64,000 nucleotides of DNA from Aldehydirespirator sp965204875 (GTDB taxonomy: Bacteria; Actinomycetota; Acidimicrobiia; Acidimicrobiales; Aldehydirespiratoraceae). This document shows positions 17,994 through 25,413 of this stretch, one piece after another. The stretch is from positions 992,001 to 1,056,000 of the forward strand of contig OZ242020.1 of the NCBI GenBank assembly GCA_965204875.1. The letters are read 5' to 3'. The notes beneath the pieces were generated by a model. That model saw nothing but the letters and a program-made list of their open reading frames with translations. It was not told the DNA's origin and did no database searches. Position numbers and translations under genes: made by a program. Positions within the stretch are counted from its first letter, which is position 1. Each line of letters begins with the position of its first letter.

Positions 17994-18934
17994 GTAAACA
18001 TGCTTCGCTCTCAGGTTCCCAATGGCTACTTCGCAACATGGGTTTCGACCGAGAAAGATATAACGAGCGGTCGGGTTTAGTGTTATTGGCTTTGCTCGGC
18101 CTAAAGCCCAATGATCCTTGGGTTGAGGCAGGCTCACCAATGTTGCGAACGGTGGATATCATGGAATGGATCCGTGACAATTGTGGCGTGGAATACAAGC
18201 CGAATAGCCGCGAGACCATTCGACGACAAACATTACATCAATTCACTCAAGCTCACTTACTAGTAGAGAATCCTGACGAACCCACGCGACCTGTCAACTC
18301 GCCTCGATGGTGCCATCAGATCACACCCGAGGCATTATATCTTATTCGGTCTCGTGGCACGTCGGAATTTGCAAACAACCTTCGCGTGTATATCGAGAAG
18401 CGACCCGGACTCGAAGCGGTATACCGAAAAGATCGTGATTCTCTAAGAATCCCCGTTTTGCTACCGCAGGGAGTCGAAATAGCTCTGTCTCCTGGAGGAC
18501 AGAACTCACTTCTTGCAACCGTCATAGAAGAGTTCTGCCCCAGATTTACGCCCGGCGGTGCGGTATTGTATGTTGGTGATGCCGGAGACAAATGGCTAAT
18601 ATGTGATGAAGAGGCACTAGCATTAGTGGGAGTTTCTGTTGATACTCATGGCAAGATGCCCGACCTCATTGTTCACATGAAGGATCGTAATTGGATCATC
18701 TTGTTGGAAGCAGTGTCAACTCATGGACCGGTTGACAACACGCGTCACATAGAACTCAAAAATCTGTTTGACAATTGTACGGCCGGATTGGTCTTTGTTT
18801 CGTGCTTCCTTGATCAGGCTACAATGAGAAAGTACCTTACCAATATCGCGTGGGAAACAGAGGTATGGACAGCGGATCATCCCACCCATCTGGTGCACTT
18901 CAATGGCGAAAGGTTCTTGGGTCCCTACGACTAA
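17990..18934 (+). CDS. Type II restriction endonuclease, BsuBI/PstI family
   Basis: The 314-residue protein has an N-terminal winged-helix-like region and a C-terminal PD-(D/E)XK-type nuclease block: HGKMPDLIVHMKDRNW followed by ILLEAVSTHGPVD. This is the hallmark of R.BsuBI and R.PstI (family size about 316-326). By family it should cut CTGCAG, although specificity is an inference. Uncut CTGCAG sites exist in this window (for example 12707 and 19540). The GTG start overlaps the methyltransferase stop. The cognate methyltransferase is broken, so a functional endonuclease would be dangerous unless poorly expressed, mutated or compensated elsewhere. Confidence 0.9.
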   Translation: MSKHASLSGSQWLLRNMGFDRERYNERSGLVLLALLGLKPNDPWVEAGSPMLRTVDIMEWIRDNCGVEYKPNSRETIRRQTLHQFTQAHLLVENPDEPTRPVNSPRWCHQITPEALYLIRSRGTSEFANNLRVYIEKRPGLEAVYRKDRDSLRIPVLLPQGVEIALSPGGQNSLLATVIEEFCPRFTPGGAVLYVGDAGDKWLICDEEALALVGVSVDTHGKMPDLIVHMKDRNWIILLEAVSTHGPVDNTRHIELKNLFDNCTAGLVFVSCFLDQATMRKYLTNIAWETEVWTADHPTHLVHFNGERFLGPYD

Positions 18935-19015
18935 CTCGGTCTGTGGGCGACATCTGACCTCGCGAGTGCAGTCCAAGGCGGCTATCTCGTCCTTCTTCTT
19001 GGCTAACCTGGCGGC

Positions 19016-19168
19016 ATGGACAGGAAGGACCCCGACGGCAGTGACTCTCAGCAGCCGGAGGGCCAAGAAATCGCAGAACTGCCGAGCATCACCGTGAACC
19101 GCGGTCTGCTTGGCATCCCCGAGGTGCTTCGGTTCTGGCGTCGGGCCAAGACGGGCACAGCTGGATAG
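19016..19168 (+). CDS. Possible small protein, 50 residues
   Basis: An ATG-started frame encodes MDRKDPDGSDSQQPEGQEIA and then a hydrophobic-basic C-terminus (PEVLRFWRRAKTGTAG). It lies in the 290-bp gap between the endonuclease and the gamma-glutamyltransferase gene, where nothing else is evident. There is no clear RBS, homolog or domain. It could be a remnant or chance. Confidence 0.3.
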   Translation: MDRKDPDGSDSQQPEGQEIAELPSITVNRGLLGIPEVLRFWRRAKTGTAG

Positions 19169-19224
19169 CCGTTCGCGGCGTCCCAGAGTCTGAGGTGTTG
19201 ACCGAGGCACTCTGCGACGGGGAG

Positions 19225-20808
19225 CTATAGGCCGGTGGCTGCTCCTATTTGGGCTCTGGGGTCGGCGGCGCCGGCGAGGGTGCCGTGCCTGGTGACCTCG
19301 ATGATGTGGGCGTGACCGAAACGGTGCGGGTCGCCTGCCGGCACGGCCGTGGCGTGGCCTCGGGCTGCCAGCGACTCGTGCCAGCCGGTGGCGGGGTCCT
19401 CCACCAGCACCCGCCGGCCGCCTCCGGGATGCCATGTGGCGAAGCCGGCGTCCGGGTCGTCATCGGAGCACAGCACCCAGCGCGGTGCTCCGATGGCCGC
19501 GCCCGGGGACGGCCCGAGCCCGAGCGTGCGGGCCAGCAGCTGCAGCAGGATCTGGGGCTGGGAGTCGCCGCCCATCGTGCCCAGCACCCCGCGCAGCGAT
19601 CCGTCGGTGCTGGTGACCAACGCCGGCGACAGGGTGTGAGGCGGGCGGCGCCCCGGGGCGTACTCGGCGCGATGGCCGGGCACCAGGTTGAAGCCGATGC
19701 CCCGGTCGTGCAGGAATATGCCCGTCGTGCCGGCCACAAGGTGGGCGCCGAAGCCGCTGGCGTTGGAGTTGATGAGCGAGACGCCCATGCCGTCACCGTC
19801 CACCGCGCACAGGTAGGTGGTGTCACCGGCGGTGGCGGGCGCGGCCACGTTGCCGGCCCGGTCCGGGTCGATGGCGGCGCGCCGGGGGCCCAGGCGAGCC
19901 GGGTCGACCAGCGCCTGCCCGTCGGCGCCCTCGTAGAGCTCGCGCGCCCGGTCGTGGCCGGCCTGCGAGGCCGCCTCCACCAGCAGGTGAGCCCACCGGC
20001 CACTGGCGGTGTCGCCCAGATCGAGCCCGTCGGCTATCCACGCTCCGGCCAGGGTCAGGTAGCCCTGCGATGTGGGCGGCACGGTCCACAGCACGTGCCC
20101 GAAGGCCTCGGCTCGCACCGGATCGACCCATCGGGCGATGGGCCTCGCAAGATCGGCCTCGCTGAACTCGCCGCCACCGAGCGCGAGCAGCCCCTCGCCG
20201 AACTCGCCACCGTAGAAGCCGCTCCGTCCGTGGTCGATAACGGCCCTGAGGGCTCGAGCCGTGCCCGCCCGGCGCACGATGGCACCGGCCGGCAGCCCGT
20301 CACCGATGTCGGTGTTGCCCTCCACCTTTGCCACCTCGCCGGCACGGTCGGCCAGTAGCGGCGAGGCGGCGAAGCCGTCGGCGGCGATCCGCATTGCCTC
20401 TGCCAGCACGTCGGCCAGCGGCAATCGACCGTAGCGGCGGTGCAGCGCCAGCCAGCCGTCCACCGCACCCGGCACGGTCACTGCCGCTACATGGCCACGC
20501 GCCGGGATCTGCCGATGGCCATCGGATCTAACACGCTCGGCGTCAGCCCCCGACCCGGCGAACCCGGCGCCGTCCAGCGCCGTGGGGGGGCCGCCGTCCC
20601 CGTCGTGCACCAGGGCCCACACATCCCCGCCAGGCCCGCACATGTGAGGCGAGGTCACGGCCAGCACAGCGTTGGCACCGACCGCCGCATCCGCCGCCGA
20701 GCCGCCCCGGCGCAGCAGGTCGACTCCGGCACAGGTCGCCAAGCGATCCACGGTCGAAACCATCCCCGCCGCCGAGGTGCGAGTAGCGACCGGGAACAGC
20801 CTGGACAC
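19225..20808 (-). CDS. ggt: Gamma-glutamyltransferase family protein
   Basis: This 527-residue Ntn-hydrolase is of the gamma-glutamyltransferase family, which cleaves or transfers the gamma-glutamyl group of glutathione-like substrates after autoprocessing. The processing and nucleophile Thr lies in GDTTYLCAVDGDGMGVSLIN, and the later oxyanion-side block is TMGGDSQPQILLQ. The N-terminal block GGSAADAAVGANAVLAVTSPHMCGPGGD is typical. No signal peptide is apparent, so it is probably cytoplasmic. The divergent intergenic region upstream carries two CRP-type palindromes that may control it. In actinomycetes without glutathione the real substrate is uncertain. Confidence 0.9.
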   Translation of the reverse strand: MSRLFPVATRTSAAGMVSTVDRLATCAGVDLLRRGGSAADAAVGANAVLAVTSPHMCGPGGDVWALVHDGDGGPPTALDGAGFAGSGADAERVRSDGHRQIPARGHVAAVTVPGAVDGWLALHRRYGRLPLADVLAEAMRIAADGFAASPLLADRAGEVAKVEGNTDIGDGLPAGAIVRRAGTARALRAVIDHGRSGFYGGEFGEGLLALGGGEFSEADLARPIARWVDPVRAEAFGHVLWTVPPTSQGYLTLAGAWIADGLDLGDTASGRWAHLLVEAASQAGHDRARELYEGADGQALVDPARLGPRRAAIDPDRAGNVAAPATAGDTTYLCAVDGDGMGVSLINSNASGFGAHLVAGTTGIFLHDRGIGFNLVPGHRAEYAPGRRPPHTLSPALVTSTDGSLRGVLGTMGGDSQPQILLQLLARTLGLGPSPGAAIGAPRWVLCSDDDPDAGFATWHPGGGRRVLVEDPATGWHESLAARGHATAVPAGDPHRFGHAHIIEVTRHGTLAGAADPRAQIGAATGL

Positions 20809-20876
20809 GCCGCCAGTGTTACACGCGCCGCGCTACACGCGCCGCGAACGCGCACTCGGTCAGGGTATGGTGACTT

Positions 20877-20892
20877 TGTGACCCACATCACA
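20877..20892. promoter_or_regulatory. CRP/FNR-type operator 1
   Basis: TGTGACCCACATCACA is a perfect TGTGA-N6-TCACA palindrome, the consensus for CRP-family regulators. It lies about 69 bp upstream of the ggt start, in the divergent region shared with the RCC1 protein gene at 21104. Confidence 0.75.
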
Positions 20893-20899
20893 GAGTATT

Positions 20900-20915
20900 T
20901 GTGACGCAGGTCACA
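20900..20915. promoter_or_regulatory. CRP/FNR-type operator 2
   Basis: TGTGACGCAGGTCACA is a second perfect TGTGA-N6-TCACA site, its centre 23 bp from the first. Two perfect sites in a 40-bp stretch are very unlikely by chance in this GC-rich background. Confidence 0.75.
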
Positions 20916-21036
20916 AAGTAACGGGTTCGGCCTTGGAATATGATCGGACATGAGGGCAAGGTGACCGGGGGCGAGGTGACCGCACGGTTCACCCAACAAA
21001 TATAGAAAGTTCATTTCACCAATATAGCTGATAAAG

Positions 21037-21082
21037 CCACAATAGTGGTCGGCTAACTGCCACAATGATGGTTCGCTAACCA
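21037..21082. repeat. Two 23-bp direct repeats before the RCC1 protein gene
   Basis: Units at 21037-21059 and 21060-21082 share 17 of 23 bases, built on CCACAAT..TGGT..GCTAAC. The first contains the palindrome CCACAATAGTGG. They end about 20 bp before ATG 21104, where a repressor or activator could act. Confidence 0.5.
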
Positions 21083-21103
21083 CAACATCGGAGGTCCATG
21101 GTT

Positions 21104-23575
21104 ATGAGCGCGAAGCGTTGGTCGGGGCCGGGGCGGCGGGCGCGCCGAGATGCGTTCGGACGGCCGGACGCAAGCTTGAGGTCGCGGTGTTGGCCGGGTC
21201 CGGGGTCTGGGCCTGTGAGCGTGGTCGGCGGCGCTGGCCGCAGCCTGGGCTTGTGGGCTTGGTTGGCGGTGGCTGTGGCAACGGTGCTGGTTGCAGGTGT
21301 GGTGCATGCCGCTGCGCCGGCGGCACGCGCCGGGAACGAGGCTGAGGCTGTCTCGGTGGACGCGCCAATCATCGTGACTGCTGTGCCCGGCAGCCGTGAA
21401 GCGACCATCACCTGGACCCGGGGCAAGTCACCAGCAGACGGAGCCGACTGCCCCACCTCGCGCTACTCGGTCAAAGTCCTCACCGACGCCCGCGACACCA
21501 TCGTCGCGAAATCCGTGAACCATCCAGACAGCAGCCTGCACGCAGAGGGCCTGAGCCCGCTCACCGGCTACTACATACAGATCTACGCCTTCTCCAAGAG
21601 CTGCAACAAGTGGTCAAAGACCAGCGGCACCACTTACGTCAATACAACTCAGCCAATCACAACCGACATCGACGGCGCAAGCCAAGACCAAGATGACGCA
21701 ACCCAGGAACAAGACGGCTTCAACCCTCTAGCCACAACAACAACAACAACCACGACAACCACGACGACTACAACCACCACCTCAACGACGACAACCACAA
21801 CCACCACAACGACAACCACTACCACCACCTCAACGACGACAACCACTACGACTACAACCACGACGACAATCCCTACGACGACAACCACGACTACGACGAC
21901 GATTGCGCCTGCTGGCAGGTACCTCGACTACAGCGCTAGTTTCGGGCACGCTTGCGCGCTCCGCGTCGACGGCACCGTCACTTGCTGGGGGAGCAACAAG
22001 TATGGAGAGGCGAGCGCACCTTCAGGAACCTTCAAAGCCATCACAACAGGCGGCGAGGAAAACGCGTTTCTCGGATACCGGAGGCACGCCCGCTATCATG
22101 CCGCCCACTCGTGCGCGATTCGTAGCAGCGACAGCACCGTCCAGTGCTGGGGCTCCAACGCTTTCGGACAGGCCACTCCACCGGCGGGAGCGCTCAAGGC
22201 AGTGTCAGCGGGCGGCCAGCACACTTGCGGGATCAACAGCAATGACAACGTGGTCTGCTGGGGCGACAACCGCTACCAGCAAGCCTACTCGCCTGCTGAC
22301 CTCACCTTCAAGGCGGTGTCCGCGGGCGGCCACCATACCTGCGCGATCAAGACCGATGACACTCTGCTGTGCTGGGGCGGCGATATGCAACTCCCGGTCC
22401 ACTTCCCGGCACCCGCCGGCACGTTCAAGGCAGTGTTCTCTGGAGTTTATCATTCCTGCGCTATCCGCACGAACGACACGCTCGCCTGCTGGGGCACCAA
22501 CACCGGCCCATTCGGAAGGGCACCTGGGATAACAGTGACAGCACCCGCAGGGACCTTCAAATACGCGGCGCCAGGCCGCTACAGCACCTGCGCAATCCGC
22601 TCGGACGGCACCTTGGGGTGCTGGAGCGAGGACGGCTCACTGTTGTCCTCATCAGCAGGACCCTTCAAGACGGTCTCTAGACATTTGGGGTATCATTGTG
22701 CGGTCACAAGCGACCATCAGCTAGAATGCTGGGGTAGTTGGAGGTTCAGCCTGATCCCGGATATTCCCTCCCATAAATTCAGGGAGATAGCCTCGGGGCA
22801 TAATCATGTTTGCGGGATCCGACGCAATCATAAGCTAGCCTGTTGGGGCAAGAGCGCGGCTGGTACTGGCAGACTGTCTCCGCCGTCAGGAAAATTCATG
22901 GCCATCGATGCCGGCGCCTACTATACATGCGCGATCCGCCGCAGCAACAAAGCGCTCGCCTGCTGGGGAGACAACGGGTCCGGTCAATCCAACCCGCCCG
23001 CTGGCAAGTACAGCGATGTCGCGACCGGCGACAGTTTCGCCTGCGCCATCCGCAAAGCAGATAAGACGATCGCCTGCTGGGGGGACAACCGTTATGGGCA
23101 GGCCTCGCCTCCGGCAGGCCAGTTCCAGGCCGTCGAAGCCGGGCGCGCGCATGCCTGCGGTATACGCACCGACGGCTCCGCCACATGCTGGTCATGGTGG
23201 CCCGGCGGCTTTCCACATTTGCCTGGGGAGCATCACAGGTTCACAGAACTCGCTCTGGGCGACTTCCACTCGTGCGGTCTCCGCACGGACAACACGATCC
23301 ACTGCTGGTGGGGTGGTCTTGATCAACCAGGGCAGTTCAAACATATCTCAGCAGGCGATCACCACGGTTGTGGCATCCGCATGAACGGCACCGTCCACTG
23401 CTGGCTTTCCAGCAACACCTCCCCAGCATGGACTACTTTCGGTCCGCAGCTCCCAGCCGGTCTCCAGTTCAAGAACCTGGCAGGAGGCTACCGCTACACC
23501 TGCGGCATCCGCAGCGACAACAGCAAGGTCGAATGCGGGACCTACCTAAAAGCACCGGACGACATCATCGGCTGA
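21104..23575 (+). CDS. Secreted Fn3/poly-Thr/RCC1-like double-propeller protein (paralog C)
   Basis: This 823-residue protein has a basic N-terminus and a long hydrophobic export signal or anchor (WLAVAVATVLVAGVVHA). One fibronectin III-like domain (about 85-185) follows, then a Thr-rich linker of about 70 residues. The last section has fourteen RCC1-like repeats of the form H-x-C-A/G-I/L ... C-W-G. Fourteen blades fit two seven-bladed beta-propellers, each blade with a Cys pair probably disulfide-linked outside the cell. ATG 21104 is chosen because GGAGGT sits 8 bp before it, versus 2 bp for ATG 21098. It is a close paralog of the gene at 25414. Adhesion or ligand binding is a guess. Confidence 0.85.
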   Translation: MSAKRWSGPGRRARRDAFGRPDASLRSRCWPGPGSGPVSVVGGAGRSLGLWAWLAVAVATVLVAGVVHAAAPAARAGNEAEAVSVDAPIIVTAVPGSREATITWTRGKSPADGADCPTSRYSVKVLTDARDTIVAKSVNHPDSSLHAEGLSPLTGYYIQIYAFSKSCNKWSKTSGTTYVNTTQPITTDIDGASQDQDDATQEQDGFNPLATTTTTTTTTTTTTTTTSTTTTTTTTTTTTTTTSTTTTTTTTTTTTIPTTTTTTTTTIAPAGRYLDYSASFGHACALRVDGTVTCWGSNKYGEASAPSGTFKAITTGGEENAFLGYRRHARYHAAHSCAIRSSDSTVQCWGSNAFGQATPPAGALKAVSAGGQHTCGINSNDNVVCWGDNRYQQAYSPADLTFKAVSAGGHHTCAIKTDDTLLCWGGDMQLPVHFPAPAGTFKAVFSGVYHSCAIRTNDTLACWGTNTGPFGRAPGITVTAPAGTFKYAAPGRYSTCAIRSDGTLGCWSEDGSLLSSSAGPFKTVSRHLGYHCAVTSDHQLECWGSWRFSLIPDIPSHKFREIASGHNHVCGIRRNHKLACWGKSAAGTGRLSPPSGKFMAIDAGAYYTCAIRRSNKALACWGDNGSGQSNPPAGKYSDVATGDSFACAIRKADKTIACWGDNRYGQASPPAGQFQAVEAGRAHACGIRTDGSATCWSWWPGGFPHLPGEHHRFTELALGDFHSCGLRTDNTIHCWWGGLDQPGQFKHISAGDHHGCGIRMNGTVHCWLSSNTSPAWTTFGPQLPAGLQFKNLAGGYRYTCGIRSDNSKVECGTYLKAPDDIIG

Positions 23576-23643
23576 TCTCACCCAGACCTGGGCCGATCGC
23601 CACACCTCGATACGGTGCCGCCGATTTGTGGCCTGTTGACAGC

Positions 23644-23826
23644 TCAGTCCTTGAAGAGGAACATGGGATCGCCCATGTCGTGGTAGCCGAGATAGACTCC
23701 GCCCACCGCTGAGGCGTCATAGAGCGCATACCCCAGCTCCCTGGCCCGGCGGGGCAGGCTGCGAGCGGCTTGGGGAGCGATGTTGGTGTAGCTGCTCTCC
23801 ACGGGACGCAGCCAACCGCAGCAGTA
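23644..23826 (-). pseudogene. Truncated phytanoyl-CoA dioxygenase C-terminus
   Basis: This encodes the last roughly 60 residues of the dioxygenase at 28425 (CCGWLRPVESSYTNIAPQAA, then ...GYHDMGDPMFLFKD), with one codon deleted. The N-terminal two thirds, including the HxD iron ligands, are missing. It lies tail-to-tail with RCC1 paralog C, exactly as the full gene lies beside paralog D, so both came from one segmental duplication. The junction at 23827-23846 is a 20-bp exact match to 29695-29714 inside the Ldh2 gene. Confidence 0.85.
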
Positions 23827-23961
23827 GACGCCCGCAGGTCGTCGGGGTGCCGCACGCCCGACCAGTTCGGGCAGCACCGACTTGTGGCCAGGGTATGGCC
23901 GACCCTGGACTAGCCTCCACAGAGATCGCGTCACTGGGGCTCGGTGTTGGAGTACAATCAA

Positions 23962-25313
23962 GAGCCTTCGCGGTTTTGTGGGATGGGGGGTGGTTGAGGG
24001 TCCCTGTGTGGGGGTCGAGGCCCTGCTGGAATCGGTTGTGTAAGCGACCGACGATCCAGGAGGGCCTCGATGGCTGCGGATGTTATGGGGGTGCGGTTGG
24101 GTTTGCCGCAGTTGCGGGTGTTGGGGGTTGTCTCGGACTCCCCGGAGCGGTTGGTGGTGGCTGTGGAGGCCACCTGGCGGCGGTTGCGGTGCCCTCAGTG
24201 CGGGTTCAAGTGCCATAGGGTGCATGACCGGCGCGATAAGCGGGTGCGTGATCTGGAGATCTCGGGGCGGGTGGTGACGCTGGTGTGGCGGCGCCGCCGG
24301 TTCCGCTGCGACGACTGCGGCAGCCGGTTTTTGGAGGAGCATCCGGCGTTCGAGGGCGGGTTGACGGGGCGGCTGGCGCGCAGGCTGGTGGCCGATGCCA
24401 GGGTCATGCCGGTCTCGGCGGCCGCGAGGCGTCACGGGCTGAGCTGGTGGCTGGTGATGGGCGTGCTCAGCTCCTGGGCCGGGCTTGTGGCTGAGCATCG
24501 CAGAAGCCGCGTGTGCAGGGTGCTGTTGGTGGATGAGACCTCGATCCGCAAAGGGCATCGTTACGTGACCGTGGTCGCCTGCGGCGACACCGGCCGGATC
24601 CTGGCGCTGATCCCGTCGCGCACCACCGCCGCGCTGTCAACGTTCCTAGCTCAGCAGGGGTATAGATGGTGCAAGCAGGTCAAGGTCGTGGTCAGCGACG
24701 GATCGCCCGCCTACAAGGCCGCCATCACCCAGCACCTGGGACACTGTCGGCATGTGCTGGACCGGTTCCACGTCATCAGATGGTTCACAGCGGGGCTCAC
24801 CGCGGTGCGCCGCGACACCCAACGCCGACAGCCCCCGGGCGTCCAGCCTGTCTTTGACCGCGACGTGTTCCGAGCCAGGTTCCTGCTGCTACGCCGCGGC
24901 GACACCCTCACAGACTCTGACCGGCAGCGGCTCGACACGCTGTTCGAGGCGCACCCAAGGCTCCAAGCCGGCTGGGACGCGCTACAAGAACTCCACGGCC
25001 TCTACACCGCCGACGACCACCAAGGCGCCCTCGCCGCCCTTGACCGGTTCTGTGACCTCTACCAAACCGGCAAGCTACCCGAATACCACAAAATCGTAGA
25101 CACCATCATCCAATGGAGCCCCGAAATCCTCGCATGGCACCACACCAGCCGACCCAGCAACGGCCGCATCGAGGGCATCAACAACCTCCTACAAATCCTA
25201 CGACGCACCGCCCACGGCTTCACCAACCCCACCAACTACCAAACCCGAGCACTCCTCATAACATGAACCCAACCGACACCAGCAACCCCCATCCCACAAA
25301 AACGCGAAGGGCC
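23962..25313 (+). mobile_element. ISL3-family insertion sequence
   Basis: The 1352-bp element has imperfect terminal inverted repeats of about 33 bp, containing CCTTCGCG and TTTGTGGGATGGGGG. A perfect 8-bp target duplication, ACAATCAA, flanks it at 23954-23961 and 25314-25321, as expected for ISL3. It inserted in the spacer between the two duplicated RCC1 protein genes. Confidence 0.93.
24070..25266 (+). CDS. ISL3 family transposase
   Basis: The 398-residue transposase has an N-terminal zinc ribbon (CPQCGFKCHRVHDRR ... CDDCG). The DDE core shows Asp in LLVDETSIRKGHRYVTVV, Asp in VVVSDGSPAYKAA, and Glu in RPSNGRIEGINNLLQILRR. Full length for the family, with no frameshift, so it is probably active. 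The ATG at 24070 follows an AGGAGG-like site. Confidence 0.95.
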   Translation: MAADVMGVRLGLPQLRVLGVVSDSPERLVVAVEATWRRLRCPQCGFKCHRVHDRRDKRVRDLEISGRVVTLVWRRRRFRCDDCGSRFLEEHPAFEGGLTGRLARRLVADARVMPVSAAARRHGLSWWLVMGVLSSWAGLVAEHRRSRVCRVLLVDETSIRKGHRYVTVVACGDTGRILALIPSRTTAALSTFLAQQGYRWCKQVKVVVSDGSPAYKAAITQHLGHCRHVLDRFHVIRWFTAGLTAVRRDTQRRQPPGVQPVFDRDVFRARFLLLRRGDTLTDSDRQRLDTLFEAHPRLQAGWDALQELHGLYTADDHQGALAALDRFCDLYQTGKLPEYHKIVDTIIQWSPEILAWHHTSRPSNGRIEGINNLLQILRRTAHGFTNPTNYQTRALLIT

Positions 25314-25413
25314 ACAATCAAGCATCCGGATGAACAGGCGCTGTAGGATAACGTCGGTTGCGTCGGCAAGCCATAGAAATGGCTGATGATCCATAGAAGG
25401 GGAGTTGATAGGC

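Noticed and set aside
18935..19224. tRNA or structured RNA in the gap after the endonuclease
   Set aside because: No cloverleaf, anticodon arm or CCA-proximal pattern could be drawn; only a weak 50-codon frame is present.
20584..20590. Seven-G run in ggt as a further phase-variation tract
   Set aside because: It is shorter, lies inside the conserved coding sequence and the frame is intact on both sides. Similar seven-base runs at 35.4 and 56.7 kb were dismissed for the same reason or for being non-coding.
21649..21888. Minus-strand valine-only reading frame (also at 25.9-26.2, 26.4-26.7, 46.1-46.5 and 49.6-50.0 kb)
   Set aside because: These are the antisense of ACN-rich threonine linkers. 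The composition is an artefact of the repeat, not a protein.
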